Positions 35,236-43,946 are shown, counted from the first letter of the stretch. The stretch: DNA of 64,000 bases from Mesorhizobium_K quangtriensis (GCF_040081925.1 NZ_JBEBMF010000002.1:1302001-1366000); one strand, 5' to 3'. Notes: generated by a model from the sequence alone, not told the origin. Translations and numbers: made by a program.

Positions 35236-35904
35236 GTGACTGACACGCTTTCCAATATCGAGAAGAAGCGCGGCGGCAAGAAAGCCCCGCGCTTCAGCCG
35301 CGAGCCGCCCCAGCAGCGGCGCGCCATGATGATTGAGGCGGCGACGCGCTGCCTTTCTCGCGGGGGGATCGGCGGTTTCACCGTCGATGCCATCTGCCGG
35401 GAAGCCGGTATATCGCGCGGCCTCATCAACCACTATTTCGACAGCCTCGACGGCCTGCTGGTCGAGGTCTATCGCGCGTCGATGTACAAGGACGTCAACG
35501 CGCACATCGAGGCGGCCAAGCGAAGGCGCGCCGAAAATATCGGCTGGCCGCCAGAGGTGGCGCTGGCCGAACTGATCAAGTCCAACTTTGCACCGCGCTA
35601 TTTCAGTGGCGAGAACCTGTTGCTCTGGCTTTCGCTGTGGGCCGAGATCGCCACAAATCCACATCTCAAGGCCGCGCACCGAGAGCTCTACAACGCCTAT
35701 CGCGGAGAACTCGCGGAAGATATCGCGGCGGTAGCAGGGGCTCGTGGCAGGAGCGTCGACGCGCCGACGCTGGCGCGCAACTTCATCGCGCTCGTCGACG
35801 GCCTCTGGCTGGAATGGTGCCTGGACGAAACCGTGTTGACGCCCGAAGCCGCCGAGGCGGCGGGCTTTGAGATTATCGAGGCACAGGTCGGCCCGCTACG
35901 CTGA
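35236..35904 (+). CDS. TetR-family regulator of importer operon
   Basis: This 222-residue regulator begins at a GTG and has an N-terminal basic stretch before the helix-turn-helix at about residues 34-80 (IEAATRCLSRGGIGGFTVDAI, then RGLINHYFDSLDGLL). The C-terminal half (LLWLSLWAEIATNPHLKAAHREL and ALVDGLWLEWCLDE) resembles BetI-type ligand domains. It lies 39 bp after the binding-protein gene in the same direction and probably controls the importer. Its operator may be the TTGTTCAACAA palindrome at 29637, but this is unproven. It converges with the CapA-like gene 3 bp away. Confidence 0.86.
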   Translation: MTDTLSNIEKKRGGKKAPRFSREPPQQRRAMMIEAATRCLSRGGIGGFTVDAICREAGISRGLINHYFDSLDGLLVEVYRASMYKDVNAHIEAAKRRRAENIGWPPEVALAELIKSNFAPRYFSGENLLLWLSLWAEIATNPHLKAAHRELYNAYRGELAEDIAAVAGARGRSVDAPTLARNFIALVDGLWLEWCLDETVLTPEAAEAAGFEIIEAQVGPLR

Positions 35905-35907
35905 CGA

Positions 35908-37302
35908 CTACGGTTCCGCGCGCAGCAGGCCGACGTCGTCCTCGATATCGATCCTGTGCGTGCATCCGAATTCTTCCGACACGTCGCGGATACGGCGCAG
36001 GATGCGTGCGGCCTGTTCCGGTCCGGCCAGGCGCGGGATGCCGCTTCGCGTCAGCGCATCGCCATAGCCGAGATCGACCGGATGCAGCACAGCTTCGACG
36101 AAGGAGCCATCAAACCTGATGATCGGCAGGATGGTCTCGAAGATTTCCTGGTGTGCAAAATATCCGGCGTTGACCGCTGCGTTGAGGTCAGCGGCTGTGG
36201 CGCGATCGGGCGAAGCGAAGGCCGCCTTCAACAGGTCTGCGTTCTGCTTCCAGGTTTCGGACGGCAGGAATTCCTGGATGTCGCCCCAGATGAAATTGCC
36301 GAGGCCATAGAAGATCGGCCGCCCCTGATAGAGATCAACCGGGCCGAGGTGATGCAGGCCGCTGACCGAGACAGTTCCTGCGCCGGCCTCGATAGCAGCG
36401 TGGGCGATTTTCTTGAGTACCGCAGAGGGCGGCTCCGGATAGCCATCGCGCGCGAACTCATGTGCATGCACCATCAGGATGACGAAATCGGCGTTCTGCT
36501 TGGCGTGGCGTACCTCCTTCACGAACGCAGCCATGTCGCCGGCATCCGGCTCGTGGCGAAAGCCACGCGAAGGTCCGGCTTCAAATGATCGTCCAAAGAG
36601 CTTCAAGACATCGGTGTTTCCGGCATCTGACTTGGCCGCAAGTTGCCGAAGAAGGACCAACTCATCCGGCGTGACGACGTCGATCTGGCGCAATCGTATC
36701 GCGCTCAGCCCCGGCCTTCCCGGAGTCGCGTTGTGTGGATCGAGCGCCTCGGTCGTCGGGCGAAAAGTCGTCGCCACGGAGAGCATGGCGATCCGGCCTT
36801 GCGGGATTTCCACATAGGTCGCCCGCCGCGCCAGCCCGAGATTTTCGCCCACACCGGCATGAGCAATTCCCGCAGCGTCGAGCAGCCGCGATGTCTCGCG
36901 CATTCCTTCCAGCCCCCAGTCGAGCGCGTGGTTGTTGGCTCTCGCCAACATGTCGAAGCCGAGCGCGGCGAGGTCCCGCGCGGTGGCGGGCGAGGCGAGA
37001 AGCGGCACGTCATCGTCCCAGCAATAAGGATGGCCTTTGAACGAGGCGATGTCGAAGATGCTGGTTTCGAGATTGCCGCAGGCGACGTCCGCACTGCCAA
37101 GCAGGTCCATGACTTCGGCGAAACCCGCAACACCTTCCGGGAACGGCGTGATCGGATGCGACGGGATACAGTCGCCGGTCAACGCGAGGCTGAACGGTCC
37201 GGATAGTCCGAAGCCGAACTCACCGGCGGGAGGCCTGCGCGGATCGACGAAGTCGTCGCGGATGCCCGGATCGGAATCTGCGATGCCCGGCATGGCCAAC
37301 AC
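35908..37302 (-). CDS. CapA-family putative metallophosphatase
   Basis: This 464-residue protein belongs to the CapA/PgsA family, linked to poly-gamma-glutamate capsule synthesis but with a calcineurin-like metallophosphatase fold. Seen motifs are LTGDCIPSHPITPF, CGNLETSIFD, RANNHALDWG and VHAHEFARDGYP, followed by IFYGLGNFIWGD; these supply the likely metal-binding Asp, Asn and His. There is no N-terminal signal or membrane helix, so the protein is cytoplasmic here. It is 6 nt after the hydrolase gene and is the last gene of the TMADH/MttB operon, an odd partner for a capsule protein. The true substrate is unknown. Confidence 0.82.
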   Translation of the reverse strand: MLAMPGIADSDPGIRDDFVDPRRPPAGEFGFGLSGPFSLALTGDCIPSHPITPFPEGVAGFAEVMDLLGSADVACGNLETSIFDIASFKGHPYCWDDDVPLLASPATARDLAALGFDMLARANNHALDWGLEGMRETSRLLDAAGIAHAGVGENLGLARRATYVEIPQGRIAMLSVATTFRPTTEALDPHNATPGRPGLSAIRLRQIDVVTPDELVLLRQLAAKSDAGNTDVLKLFGRSFEAGPSRGFRHEPDAGDMAAFVKEVRHAKQNADFVILMVHAHEFARDGYPEPPSAVLKKIAHAAIEAGAGTVSVSGLHHLGPVDLYQGRPIFYGLGNFIWGDIQEFLPSETWKQNADLLKAAFASPDRATAADLNAAVNAGYFAHQEIFETILPIIRFDGSFVEAVLHPVDLGYGDALTRSGIPRLAGPEQAARILRRIRDVSEEFGCTHRIDIEDDVGLLRAEP

Positions 37303-37308
37303 TCCCCA

Positions 37309-38127
37309 TCAGAGATAGCGTCGCAGGATGGCTTCAAGATAGGCATTGATCTCGTCGTGTGCATGGCCATACCACGAGCCGTGCCCCATGCCCTTCAGGA
37401 GATGGAACCCGGCATTCGGGATCATGCCGGCGAGTTCCTCGCCATCCTGCGGCGGCGCCTGCACATCCTCGTCGAACGCTACCACATGCACGGGACACCG
37501 AACGGACGGAAGCCTGTCGCGCTGGTCGTAACGCAGCGAGGCGTCCCATTGGGGGACGAGCGACGCTTCGTTTTCGCCGCTTTCCATCCATTCGAGTAGG
37601 AGTTCTCGGAGCTTGGGCCATAGCTCGCGATCGCCCAGCGCACGGGCCGGATAAAGCATGCTCGCATAATGCGTCACGCCCATCATTCCATCGAGGACGC
37701 CGCCGCGCTTGCGGAATTCGATCTCCGCTTCCTGATAGTCCCAGCCCCAGCCCGTGCTCCATGCACCCGTTCCCATGACGATGGCGCAGCGGACAAGGTC
37801 AGGTCGGCTGATGGCGAGCTCCTGCACGATTGCCGAGCCGAGTGACGAACCGATCAAGGCAACGGGACCTCCGCATACGCCCTCTATCAGTTCCGCGAGA
37901 TCCGATGCGAAATCCGCCATCGTCCACGGCTGCGGCGTGTTGCAGGTCGTACTCCCGATTCCGCGATTGTCGAAGACGGTGCTTCTAAAGTTCCGGTCGA
38001 AATGCGGCGTCTGGAACTTTTGCCAGTCCTGTCCGGTCGAGCCGCCGCCTGCGACCCACACGACATCGGGTCCACTGCCAGTCTGCTCATAGTGAAGCGC
38101 AGCGGATAATCCCTCGAATACAGCCAT
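37309..38127 (-). CDS. alpha/beta hydrolase
   Basis: This 272-residue hydrolase has the nucleophile elbow IGSSLGSA (Ser in GxSxG), the oxyanion region VWVAGGGSTGQDW, the acidic residue region VVAFDEDVQAPP and the catalytic His in GMGHGSWYGHAHDE. It resembles 3-oxoadipate enol-lactonase and esterase-like members. In this operon it could hydrolyse an ester or lactone made by the upstream TMADH-like and MttB-like enzymes. The family is certain, the substrate is not. It is separated from the MttB-like gene by 38 nt. Confidence 0.85.
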   Translation of the reverse strand: MAVFEGLSAALHYEQTGSGPDVVWVAGGGSTGQDWQKFQTPHFDRNFRSTVFDNRGIGSTTCNTPQPWTMADFASDLAELIEGVCGGPVALIGSSLGSAIVQELAISRPDLVRCAIVMGTGAWSTGWGWDYQEAEIEFRKRGGVLDGMMGVTHYASMLYPARALGDRELWPKLRELLLEWMESGENEASLVPQWDASLRYDQRDRLPSVRCPVHVVAFDEDVQAPPQDGEELAGMIPNAGFHLLKGMGHGSWYGHAHDEINAYLEAILRRYL

Positions 38128-38165
38128 TCAACGTTTCCCGATTTTACCTGACAATGATGAAGCGC

Positions 38166-39704
38166 TCAGTTCAGCGGCGAGCCGCCTTCGCGCTTGCGGC
38201 GCTCCACATAGTCCTTCAGCGCATCGTCGATCCCCGGATCGATCGGCGGCTGCTCGTAGTCGGACAGCATCCGCTTCCAGATCGTGTTGGCGCGTTCACG
38301 CGCTGTGATCTGCCCGCGTTCCATCCAGGTGTCGTAATTGTCCCAGTTGGACACGATGGGAGAATAGAACGCGCGCTCGTAGCGCTGCATGGTGTGCGCC
38401 GTCCCGAAGAAGTGCCCGGCGGGCCCGACTTCGCGAACGGCATCGAGCGCCAGCGTGTCGGTGTCGACCACCGGCGGTTCGAAGTAGGCCGTCATCATCT
38501 GAAGCATCTCGCAATCGATGACCAGCTTTTCGAAGGAGGCGGTCAGCCCGCCGCCGAGCCAGCCGGCAGCATGCATCACGAGATGGGCGCCGCCCATCAT
38601 GCAGCCCCAAAGGGACATGGCGCTCTCATAGGCAGCCTGGGCATCGACGGCATTAGCAGCGGTGACGTTCGACGAGCGGAACGGCACACCGATAAGCCGG
38701 CTAAGCTGGCCGGTGATCTGGGCTGCCTGAGTGTATTCCGGCGTGCCGAAGGCCGGAGCACCGGTGCGCATGTCGACGTTGGAGGTGAAGCCGCCATACA
38801 TGACAGGGACAGCCGGGCGCACGATCTGCGTGAGCACGATGCCGGCCATCGCCTCGGCATGCTGCTGCGCCAGGGCGCCCGCCAGCGTCACCGGGCTCAT
38901 GGCGCCGGCAAGCGTGAACGGCGTGATGACATTGACCTGACCATGCTGCGCCATCGCGATCAGGCCCTCGGCCATCGGCTCGTCAAGCTGCAGCGGCGAG
39001 TTGGTGTTGATGATGCCGGTGAAGACAGGCATTTCGCGGGCAAGGTTTTCGCGCGTGGTGCCGAGTGAGATCGCCACCATCTCCAGCGCGTCGATCGCGC
39101 GGCCGGTGCCGAGTGTCTGCGGTTGCCAGTTTTTGTCGAGCAGCGTGATCTCCGCATAGTAGAGATCGAGATGCCGCGTATTCTGGTGCAGGTCGAGCGG
39201 CTCGAACGGCCCGCCACCCTCCTGATGCAGTACGTTGAAGGACTGAATCAGCCTGAGATAGTCGCACATCTCGGCATAGGTGCCGGGACGCCGCCCGCGA
39301 TCGTTATCCATGACGTAGGCCGGTCCACCGACCGAAGACAGGATGCAATTCGGGCCGCCCACCTTGACGTTCTTCTGCGGATTTCGCGCGCGCAACTCGA
39401 ACGAGGCCGGCGCAGTCGCGATGCGCTCCATGACCATCGCCCGGTCGAAACGCACGCGCATCTCGCTTTCGTCGACATCGGCGCCTGCGGATTTGTAGAG
39501 CTGCCGCGCCTTCGGCTGCAGAACGCGCATGCCGATTTCCTCGAGGATCGTCAGCGCGGTCTCGTGGATCGCATGCACTCGATCGGCGGAAAGCGGTTCA
39601 ATGGGCGAATAGGAACGGACCAGCTGCTTCCATGGCCGCTGCTGGATGCCACCGACTTCGCGCGGAGCGCGGCCGGGCCTGCGACGTGCCGTGCTGCGAT
39701 CCAT
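38166..39704 (-). CDS. MttB-family methyltransferase, non-pyrrolysine type
   Basis: This 512-residue TIM-barrel protein belongs to the trimethylamine methyltransferase superfamily. Such enzymes move a methyl group from a quaternary amine to a corrinoid protein. The frame has no internal UAG, so it is the pyrrolysine-free type known for glycine betaine and carnitine demethylases. Motifs include GGPAYVMDNDRGRRPGTYAEM and LMGC-like SLWGCMMGGAHLVMHAAGWL. No corrinoid protein (MttC type) is encoded nearby, so the methyl acceptor must be elsewhere or the reaction differs. It is 8 nt after the TMADH-like gene. Confidence 0.87.
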   Translation of the reverse strand: MDRSTARRRPGRAPREVGGIQQRPWKQLVRSYSPIEPLSADRVHAIHETALTILEEIGMRVLQPKARQLYKSAGADVDESEMRVRFDRAMVMERIATAPASFELRARNPQKNVKVGGPNCILSSVGGPAYVMDNDRGRRPGTYAEMCDYLRLIQSFNVLHQEGGGPFEPLDLHQNTRHLDLYYAEITLLDKNWQPQTLGTGRAIDALEMVAISLGTTRENLAREMPVFTGIINTNSPLQLDEPMAEGLIAMAQHGQVNVITPFTLAGAMSPVTLAGALAQQHAEAMAGIVLTQIVRPAVPVMYGGFTSNVDMRTGAPAFGTPEYTQAAQITGQLSRLIGVPFRSSNVTAANAVDAQAAYESAMSLWGCMMGGAHLVMHAAGWLGGGLTASFEKLVIDCEMLQMMTAYFEPPVVDTDTLALDAVREVGPAGHFFGTAHTMQRYERAFYSPIVSNWDNYDTWMERGQITARERANTIWKRMLSDYEQPPIDPGIDDALKDYVERRKREGGSPLN

Positions 39705-39712
39705 GCCGCCTC

Positions 39713-41812
39713 CTACTCCGCCGCCGCGCGCAGATCAAAATCCTCGAGATCGACGATTGGCATATCGCGGCGATACGGCCGCGACGGCAGGACCAGGCCA
39801 AGTTCCCGCGCAAGCTTGTGGCCGCTGTGCACAGCGTGTGCGATCGCGCCGGGGGCCAACGCATCGCCGATCCGATCGACGCTCAGGATACCGGATGCCG
39901 CAAGTTCATCCGCACGCGCTGACAGGCTGTCATAGAGTTCGTTTCTCGGCTTGCGCAGGCCGACGATCACGACAGAACGGCATGCGACACGCATTTCCTC
40001 GCCGGTGAAAACATGGGCCAAGGTCGCCGTCTCACCGTCGAACGACTTCAGCAGATGCAGCGTCGTGACCGGAACCCGCCTTTCAGCCAGGGCGCGATGC
40101 ACGAGCGGCAGTTCGTTGGTCATGATCGTCCAGGCGGATGCCTGGCCGGCCGGCGTCACGTAGCTGACGGAATTCCCCGAGCGCGCGAGATACTCGCTCA
40201 GCACGCCGCCCATGTAATAATTGTCAAAGTCAAAGACGATCGTCGGACCATCCGGCAGCCGGCCCGATGCAATATCGTCCGGCGTAAAGACCTGTGGATC
40301 ATCGAGCGTGCCGACAGGAATTTCCATCGACTTATAGAGCATGTTGGTCCAGCGCGCGCCGGTTGCCACCACCACGCGCTGAGGGGCCAGTTCGATAATC
40401 TCGTCTACGCCGAGGGCACTTCCCAGATAGAGCGACACGTTCGACATTTCGTCCAGCCGGCCAAGGCGATAGTCGACGACCCGATTCCATGCCGCCAGCC
40501 CAGGCAGCGTCTTCTCGAAGGTCAGCCGGCCACCGAATGAAGAGCTACTGTCGGCCAGCGTCACCTCATGGCCACCGCGGCCGAGCGTCAGCGCGCATTC
40601 TAGTCCGGCTGGCCCGCCACCCACGATCAACACCCGTTCGGGATGCGATGTGCGCTGCACCCGTTCGGGATGCCAGCCGCGACGCCATTCCTCCCCTGCG
40701 GTCGGGTTCTGTGTGCAGCGAACAGGCACGCCGTCGTGCCAACTGGAGATGCAGATGTTACATCCGATGCATTCACGGATTTCCGCCTCACGTCCCTCGC
40801 GAATCTTTGCCGGCAAAAAGGGGTCTGCGATCGAAGGCCGGGCGCCGCCAATGAAATCGAGAACGCCACGCCTGATCTGCGAGACCATCGTGTCCGGCGA
40901 AGTGAAGCGACCGACGCCGACGACAGGTTTCTTCGTCAGGGTCTTGACGAAATCGATGATCGGTTCATGGCTGCCCTCACCGGTGAAGCGGGACGCTGAA
41001 CAATCGGTCGGGCTGGAATCCATCTTGACGTCGAAGAGATCGGGCAGGTCTGCCAGAAGCTCGACCAACTCGTGCGCCTCGGACGGTTGGTTGCGTCCCG
41101 GCCGGCCGCGTAGTTCCTCAAGGCTGACGCGCAACGCAACACCGCAATCCTTGCCGACGGCATCCTTTGTTACGTCGATCAGTTCGCGCACGAAGCGAAC
41201 GCGGTTCTCAATCGAGCCGCCATATTCGTCGGTGCGCTGATTGTATTCCGGCAGCAAAAACTCGTAGCCGAGATAGCCCATGCCGGCATAGACATAGACG
41301 ACGTCAAAACCTGCCGTGCGCGCCTTGCGTGCGCCTTCGGCTTGCCATTCAAGCGCGGCGCGGATGTCGGCCTTGTCCATCGTTTTCGGACGCAAATTGC
41401 CCATGAAGCCGACATGGGTCGCCATCCACGGAATGCCCGACGGCGACAGCGGCGGCAAACGGCTTGTCCTGTTCATCACAGACGCACCGCCGTGCCACAA
41501 TTCCACGCCGGCAAGTGAACCGTGTCGATGGACTGCTTCAGTCATCAGCGCGTGGGCGCGAATGTCGTTGCCGTCCCACATCGTCGCGAAGGGCAGCGGC
41601 GTATCGTCGGAACTGGGATCTACAGAACAGGCGCCGGTGCAGATGACCCCCCAACCACCCTCGGCTTTGGCTTCCCGGAAGGCAGCGCGGACTCGCGGCA
41701 GCGCGTTCGTCATGCCGCTCGCGTGCGGCACCTGATAGAAGCGGTTCGGAGCGGTGACAGGACCTATCCTAATCGGCTCGAACAACACCTCATATCTTGG
41801 ATCGCAGCCCAT
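39713..41812 (-). CDS. TMADH/2,4-dienoyl-CoA reductase-like iron-sulfur flavoprotein
   Basis: This 699-residue flavoprotein belongs to the trimethylamine/dimethylamine dehydrogenase group. An Old Yellow Enzyme FMN barrel fills about residues 1-345 (FEPIRIGPVTAPNRFYQVPH). A 4Fe-4S cluster is bound by CIGCNIC plus a Cys eleven residues later. An FAD/NAD domain follows (VLIVGGGPAGLECALTLGRGG). The ATG at 41812 gives the typical start M-x-xDPRYE-LFEP; the longer frame from 41857 lacks similarity. It heads an operon with the MttB-like, hydrolase and CapA-like genes, pointing to oxidative demethylation or C-N cleavage of a quaternary or tertiary amine. Confidence 0.9.
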   Translation of the reverse strand: MGCDPRYEVLFEPIRIGPVTAPNRFYQVPHASGMTNALPRVRAAFREAKAEGGWGVICTGACSVDPSSDDTPLPFATMWDGNDIRAHALMTEAVHRHGSLAGVELWHGGASVMNRTSRLPPLSPSGIPWMATHVGFMGNLRPKTMDKADIRAALEWQAEGARKARTAGFDVVYVYAGMGYLGYEFLLPEYNQRTDEYGGSIENRVRFVRELIDVTKDAVGKDCGVALRVSLEELRGRPGRNQPSEAHELVELLADLPDLFDVKMDSSPTDCSASRFTGEGSHEPIIDFVKTLTKKPVVGVGRFTSPDTMVSQIRRGVLDFIGGARPSIADPFLPAKIREGREAEIRECIGCNICISSWHDGVPVRCTQNPTAGEEWRRGWHPERVQRTSHPERVLIVGGGPAGLECALTLGRGGHEVTLADSSSSFGGRLTFEKTLPGLAAWNRVVDYRLGRLDEMSNVSLYLGSALGVDEIIELAPQRVVVATGARWTNMLYKSMEIPVGTLDDPQVFTPDDIASGRLPDGPTIVFDFDNYYMGGVLSEYLARSGNSVSYVTPAGQASAWTIMTNELPLVHRALAERRVPVTTLHLLKSFDGETATLAHVFTGEEMRVACRSVVIVGLRKPRNELYDSLSARADELAASGILSVDRIGDALAPGAIAHAVHSGHKLARELGLVLPSRPYRRDMPIVDLEDFDLRAAAE

Positions 41813-42122
41813 GCCAGCGGTCGAACTCTGCTTGTTGAACAGTCGCATAATAAGCACATATCAATATGCTCCGCAATGCATTTCGGCCCGACGTTTCGGC
41901 GGGGATGCGACACGGTTTGGTGTTTGTGGTGAAATGTGAAATGGCGGAGATGTTCTTCCCCTCGGCCCATGCCAGAGAAAACTGCGGCAGCTGCAGCCCG
42001 AGATGCTGCTGTAGAACATGCTCTGCGGTTTCAAGCGCGCCATCGGCAGAAAACCCGCTCGCGATCTCGATCGACCTCGCTCCTGCCCCCGCGCTGACTT
42101 CAGTGACAATTTGCAAAGCCAC
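41790..42122 (-). CDS. uncertain ORF between lasso B2 and TMADH-like gene
   Basis: This frame of 110 residues starts 28 nt after the B2 stop on the same strand and overlaps the TMADH-like start by 23 nt. Its codon choice over the first 70 codons looks moderately coding (MALQIVTEVSAGAG, then LQLPQFSLAWAEGKN), but the last third is doubtful. I recognise no family. It is not an obvious lasso cyclase, RRE or precursor. Confidence 0.22.
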   Translation of the reverse strand: MALQIVTEVSAGAGARSIEIASGFSADGALETAEHVLQQHLGLQLPQFSLAWAEGKNISAISHFTTNTKPCRIPAETSGRNALRSILICAYYATVQQAEFDRWHGLRSKI

Positions 42123-42149
42123 GGGCCTGTCGTAGCATCCAACGCTGAA

Positions 42150-42602
42150 TCACCCGAAATCGGGCATCCCCGGCATTTTTGCCGGGACCGATCCTTCGTA
42201 GCTGAAGAGTTCGAGCATCGGCTCGGTCGCGGGATTGAGCACGACTTCGCCGTCCAGACTGATCCAGCAATGCGCGCGTGGCCGATCCGTTGCCATCGTC
42301 GATGGTATGACCCCGAAATGCAGAATAGGTCGGTATCCTGCCATGGCGAGAAAGCGGTATCCGAGCAGCCCCTCGCGCAGACACCGGCGGCCGCGCATTC
42401 GCCAGGGACGGCGCGTTACGGCCTTCACCGCGCCGAGGATTTCCTGATGGGACATTCCGGAATAGTCCGCCGTCTGGCTGTCGTCCGGCGTGGCGAGTTC
42501 AAGGAGCTTTCCCAAGGAGCCGCGCTTGGCGACCAGCGGGAGTAGCCGCGCCGAGGCCCAGAGGTTCCATCGAAACGGCAGGCGGTCCAAAGCCGATTGC
42601 AT
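42150..42602 (-). CDS. Lasso-peptide B2-like transglutaminase-fold protease (orphan)
   Basis: This 150-residue protein matches the lasso peptide biosynthesis B2 family (Transglut_core3), whose members cut the leader from a precursor peptide. The family core is visible: RRCLREGLLGYRFLAMAG with the catalytic Cys74, LHFGV, then AHCWISLDGEVVLN with His111 and Asp117. Length is normal, so it looks intact. No B1/RRE gene, asparagine-synthetase-like cyclase or precursor was found within several kb. Upstream on the same strand is only the antisense of a broken HTH gene. It may be a relic or act with a distant cluster. Confidence 0.78.
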   Translation of the reverse strand: MQSALDRLPFRWNLWASARLLPLVAKRGSLGKLLELATPDDSQTADYSGMSHQEILGAVKAVTRRPWRMRGRRCLREGLLGYRFLAMAGYRPILHFGVIPSTMATDRPRAHCWISLDGEVVLNPATEPMLELFSYEGSVPAKMPGMPDFG

Positions 42603-42805
42603 TAACGAACTGCTTGGCTCAGATCACTAAGGCAACGGCTTGCAGCCGGTTCTGCCTTGTTCGTGCGAAGCAGACGGTTCTGCAAGAAAATCATCTGGCG
42701 ACCCGCCTTTGATGGAACTTGACGCTAGACTGCCGGCTATATCTCACCGCCAGGCTTGGGGGCAAGAAGCCCAAGCTCGCAGTCTCGATTCCGGAGGAGG
42801 TCGAA

Positions 42806-42958
42806 ATGACCGGCATCTCGCGGACCTACAGCTAAAAGCTCTTCTCCGAGAAGAAGCTCACCCCTCGCAAGAACGGGCGCAGCACGTTGATCCTCGTCGA
42901 GGATCTTGAAGTGCTACGTGAAGTCGCTTCCGGTTGCGGCGTAGGCGGTGACAGATGA
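42806..42958 (+). pseudogene. broken excisionase/HTH gene
   Basis: The frame reads MTGISRTYS, then a TAA at 42833-42835, then KLFSEKKLTPRKNG and STLILVEDLEVL to a TGA at 42956. Upstream in frame is PKLAVSIPEEVE. This is the layout of small helix-turn-helix proteins of the excisionase/MerR-like type, which normally read KLF/ELF-SGKLTPRKxG...LVxxxDLExYL. One stop codon splits the helix-turn-helix and the tail also departs from the usual ending. A suitable start upstream is not visible. Confidence 0.6.
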
Positions 42959-43445
42959 TCCAGAAACACGAAACCGCCGGCTCTGTAGAGACGCACGCCT
43001 TCCTTCAGAAGGTATAAGCACTCCTCCGCGGACGAGGGGAATGGGCTATGGGCTGGCCCTCCGATCAGCGACGTCGTCGATCACACCTGCAGCGAGGACA
43101 CCTGCGGTCGCGCCAACGGCAAGACCTGGCAGCAACAAGCCGAACAGCAAGCCAAGGCAGACGCCGGCGAGGATTCCAGCGAGAATCGAAATGGTCGTTG
43201 GGGTCATGAAGGGGCTCGGGTAGACATAGCCGCGGGGAATAATCGCGAACCTAGTCTGGTGGTTCCACGATGACCCGTGCCATCGAGTTCGCCGTAGCCG
43301 CTGGGGCCGTCGTGTTCGTCATCGCCGCAGTTGCGGGATGGCTACCATGATTTCAACGCCGATCCTTGGCGTTGTCGGGCTCGACAGACGAGCTCTCCGG
43401 CAGGCGGCAAGTTCCATCAGTCCCATCACTGGGGGAGCGCAGCCA
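42959..43445. other. gene-poor stretch with small ORFs
   Basis: No confident gene is seen here apart from the 53-residue minus-strand ORF at 43046-43207. A 26-codon plus-strand frame at 43270-43350 would encode one hydrophobic segment (AIEFAVAAGAVVFVIAAVAGW) but has no clear ribosome binding site. Together with the broken HTH gene the area looks decayed. Confidence 0.45.
43046..43207 (-). CDS. possible small membrane protein
   Basis: This 53-residue ORF is strongly hydrophobic with Gly/Ala/Leu-rich helices (ISILAGILAGVCLGLLFG and PGLAVGATAGVLAAGV) and a charged tail DDVADRRASP. It resembles small glycine-zipper-type membrane peptides. No good ribosome binding site is seen, so it is tentative. 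Confidence 0.35.
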   Translation of the reverse strand: MTPTTISILAGILAGVCLGLLFGLLLPGLAVGATAGVLAAGVIDDVADRRASP

Positions 43446-43946
43446 TCACCTATCCATGCACTTGGTTCTTCTCAGTCGAAAGTCGAGCGAGAACTTGCCG
43501 CCGCCGAAGCTTGCCAGCGCGAGGGCCATAGCGGCCCAGGGCAAATGGAAATTCGCCCATCCTTCGGGCACTGTAATCTGGATCACCGCCGTCATGGCGA
43601 GGATGCCGATTGCTGCGAAACGAGTGAATAGCCCAAGTAGCAGAAGGATTGGCAGCAGGATTTCGGCAATCCCTGCGCCATAGGCCGCTGCCAGCGGGAA
43701 CGGGTAGGGATATTGCTGGCCGAGGATATGAAGCCGGAATTCCGAGGTGAACAGGAATTCAGCTCCGCCCGAAAGCTGCAAAAAGCCGTCCCACTTGGTC
43801 AGGCCCGATTTGTAGAACGGCACCGCCAGCGCGACGCGTAGCGTCATCAGCGGCAGCCAATGCGGAATCGACGCGATAAGGCACTCGGCGCGCCCCAGCA
43901 ACGACGGTTGAGCTTCCTGTGCCGTGGGAACAATGTCCGCTTTCAC
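43446..43946 (-). CDS. DoxX-family membrane protein (BufD-like)
   Basis: This 166-residue DoxX protein has four hydrophobic helices. Family marks are SGLTKWDGF in the first loop and AAYGAGIAEILLPILLLLGLFTRFAAIGIL. In bufferin operons the fourth gene encodes such a DoxX protein (BufD), possibly an electron-transfer or export helper. It overlaps the DUF2063 gene start/stop by four bases and is last in the operon. The assignment rests on context as well as sequence. Confidence 0.85.
   Translation of the reverse strand: MKADIVPTAQEAQPSLLGRAECLIASIPHWLPLMTLRVALAVPFYKSGLTKWDGFLQLSGGAEFLFTSEFRLHILGQQYPYPFPLAAAYGAGIAEILLPILLLLGLFTRFAAIGILAMTAVIQITVPEGWANFHLPWAAMALALASFGGGKFSLDFRLRRTKCMDR

Noticed and set aside
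34165..35679. Long minus-strand reading frame of about 500 codons
   Set aside because: It is opposite the binding-protein and TetR genes, which have clear families; it shows no domains of its own.
38166..39704. Pyrrolysine use in the MttB-family gene
   Set aside because: The reading frame has no internal UAG and length is normal without readthrough.
42603..42695. 30-codon minus-strand frame ending in TAATG at the lasso B2 start, considered as a lasso precursor
   Set aside because: It lacks a leader motif and a convincing core with an N-terminal Gly and an acidic ring residue, and lies antisense to other sequence.
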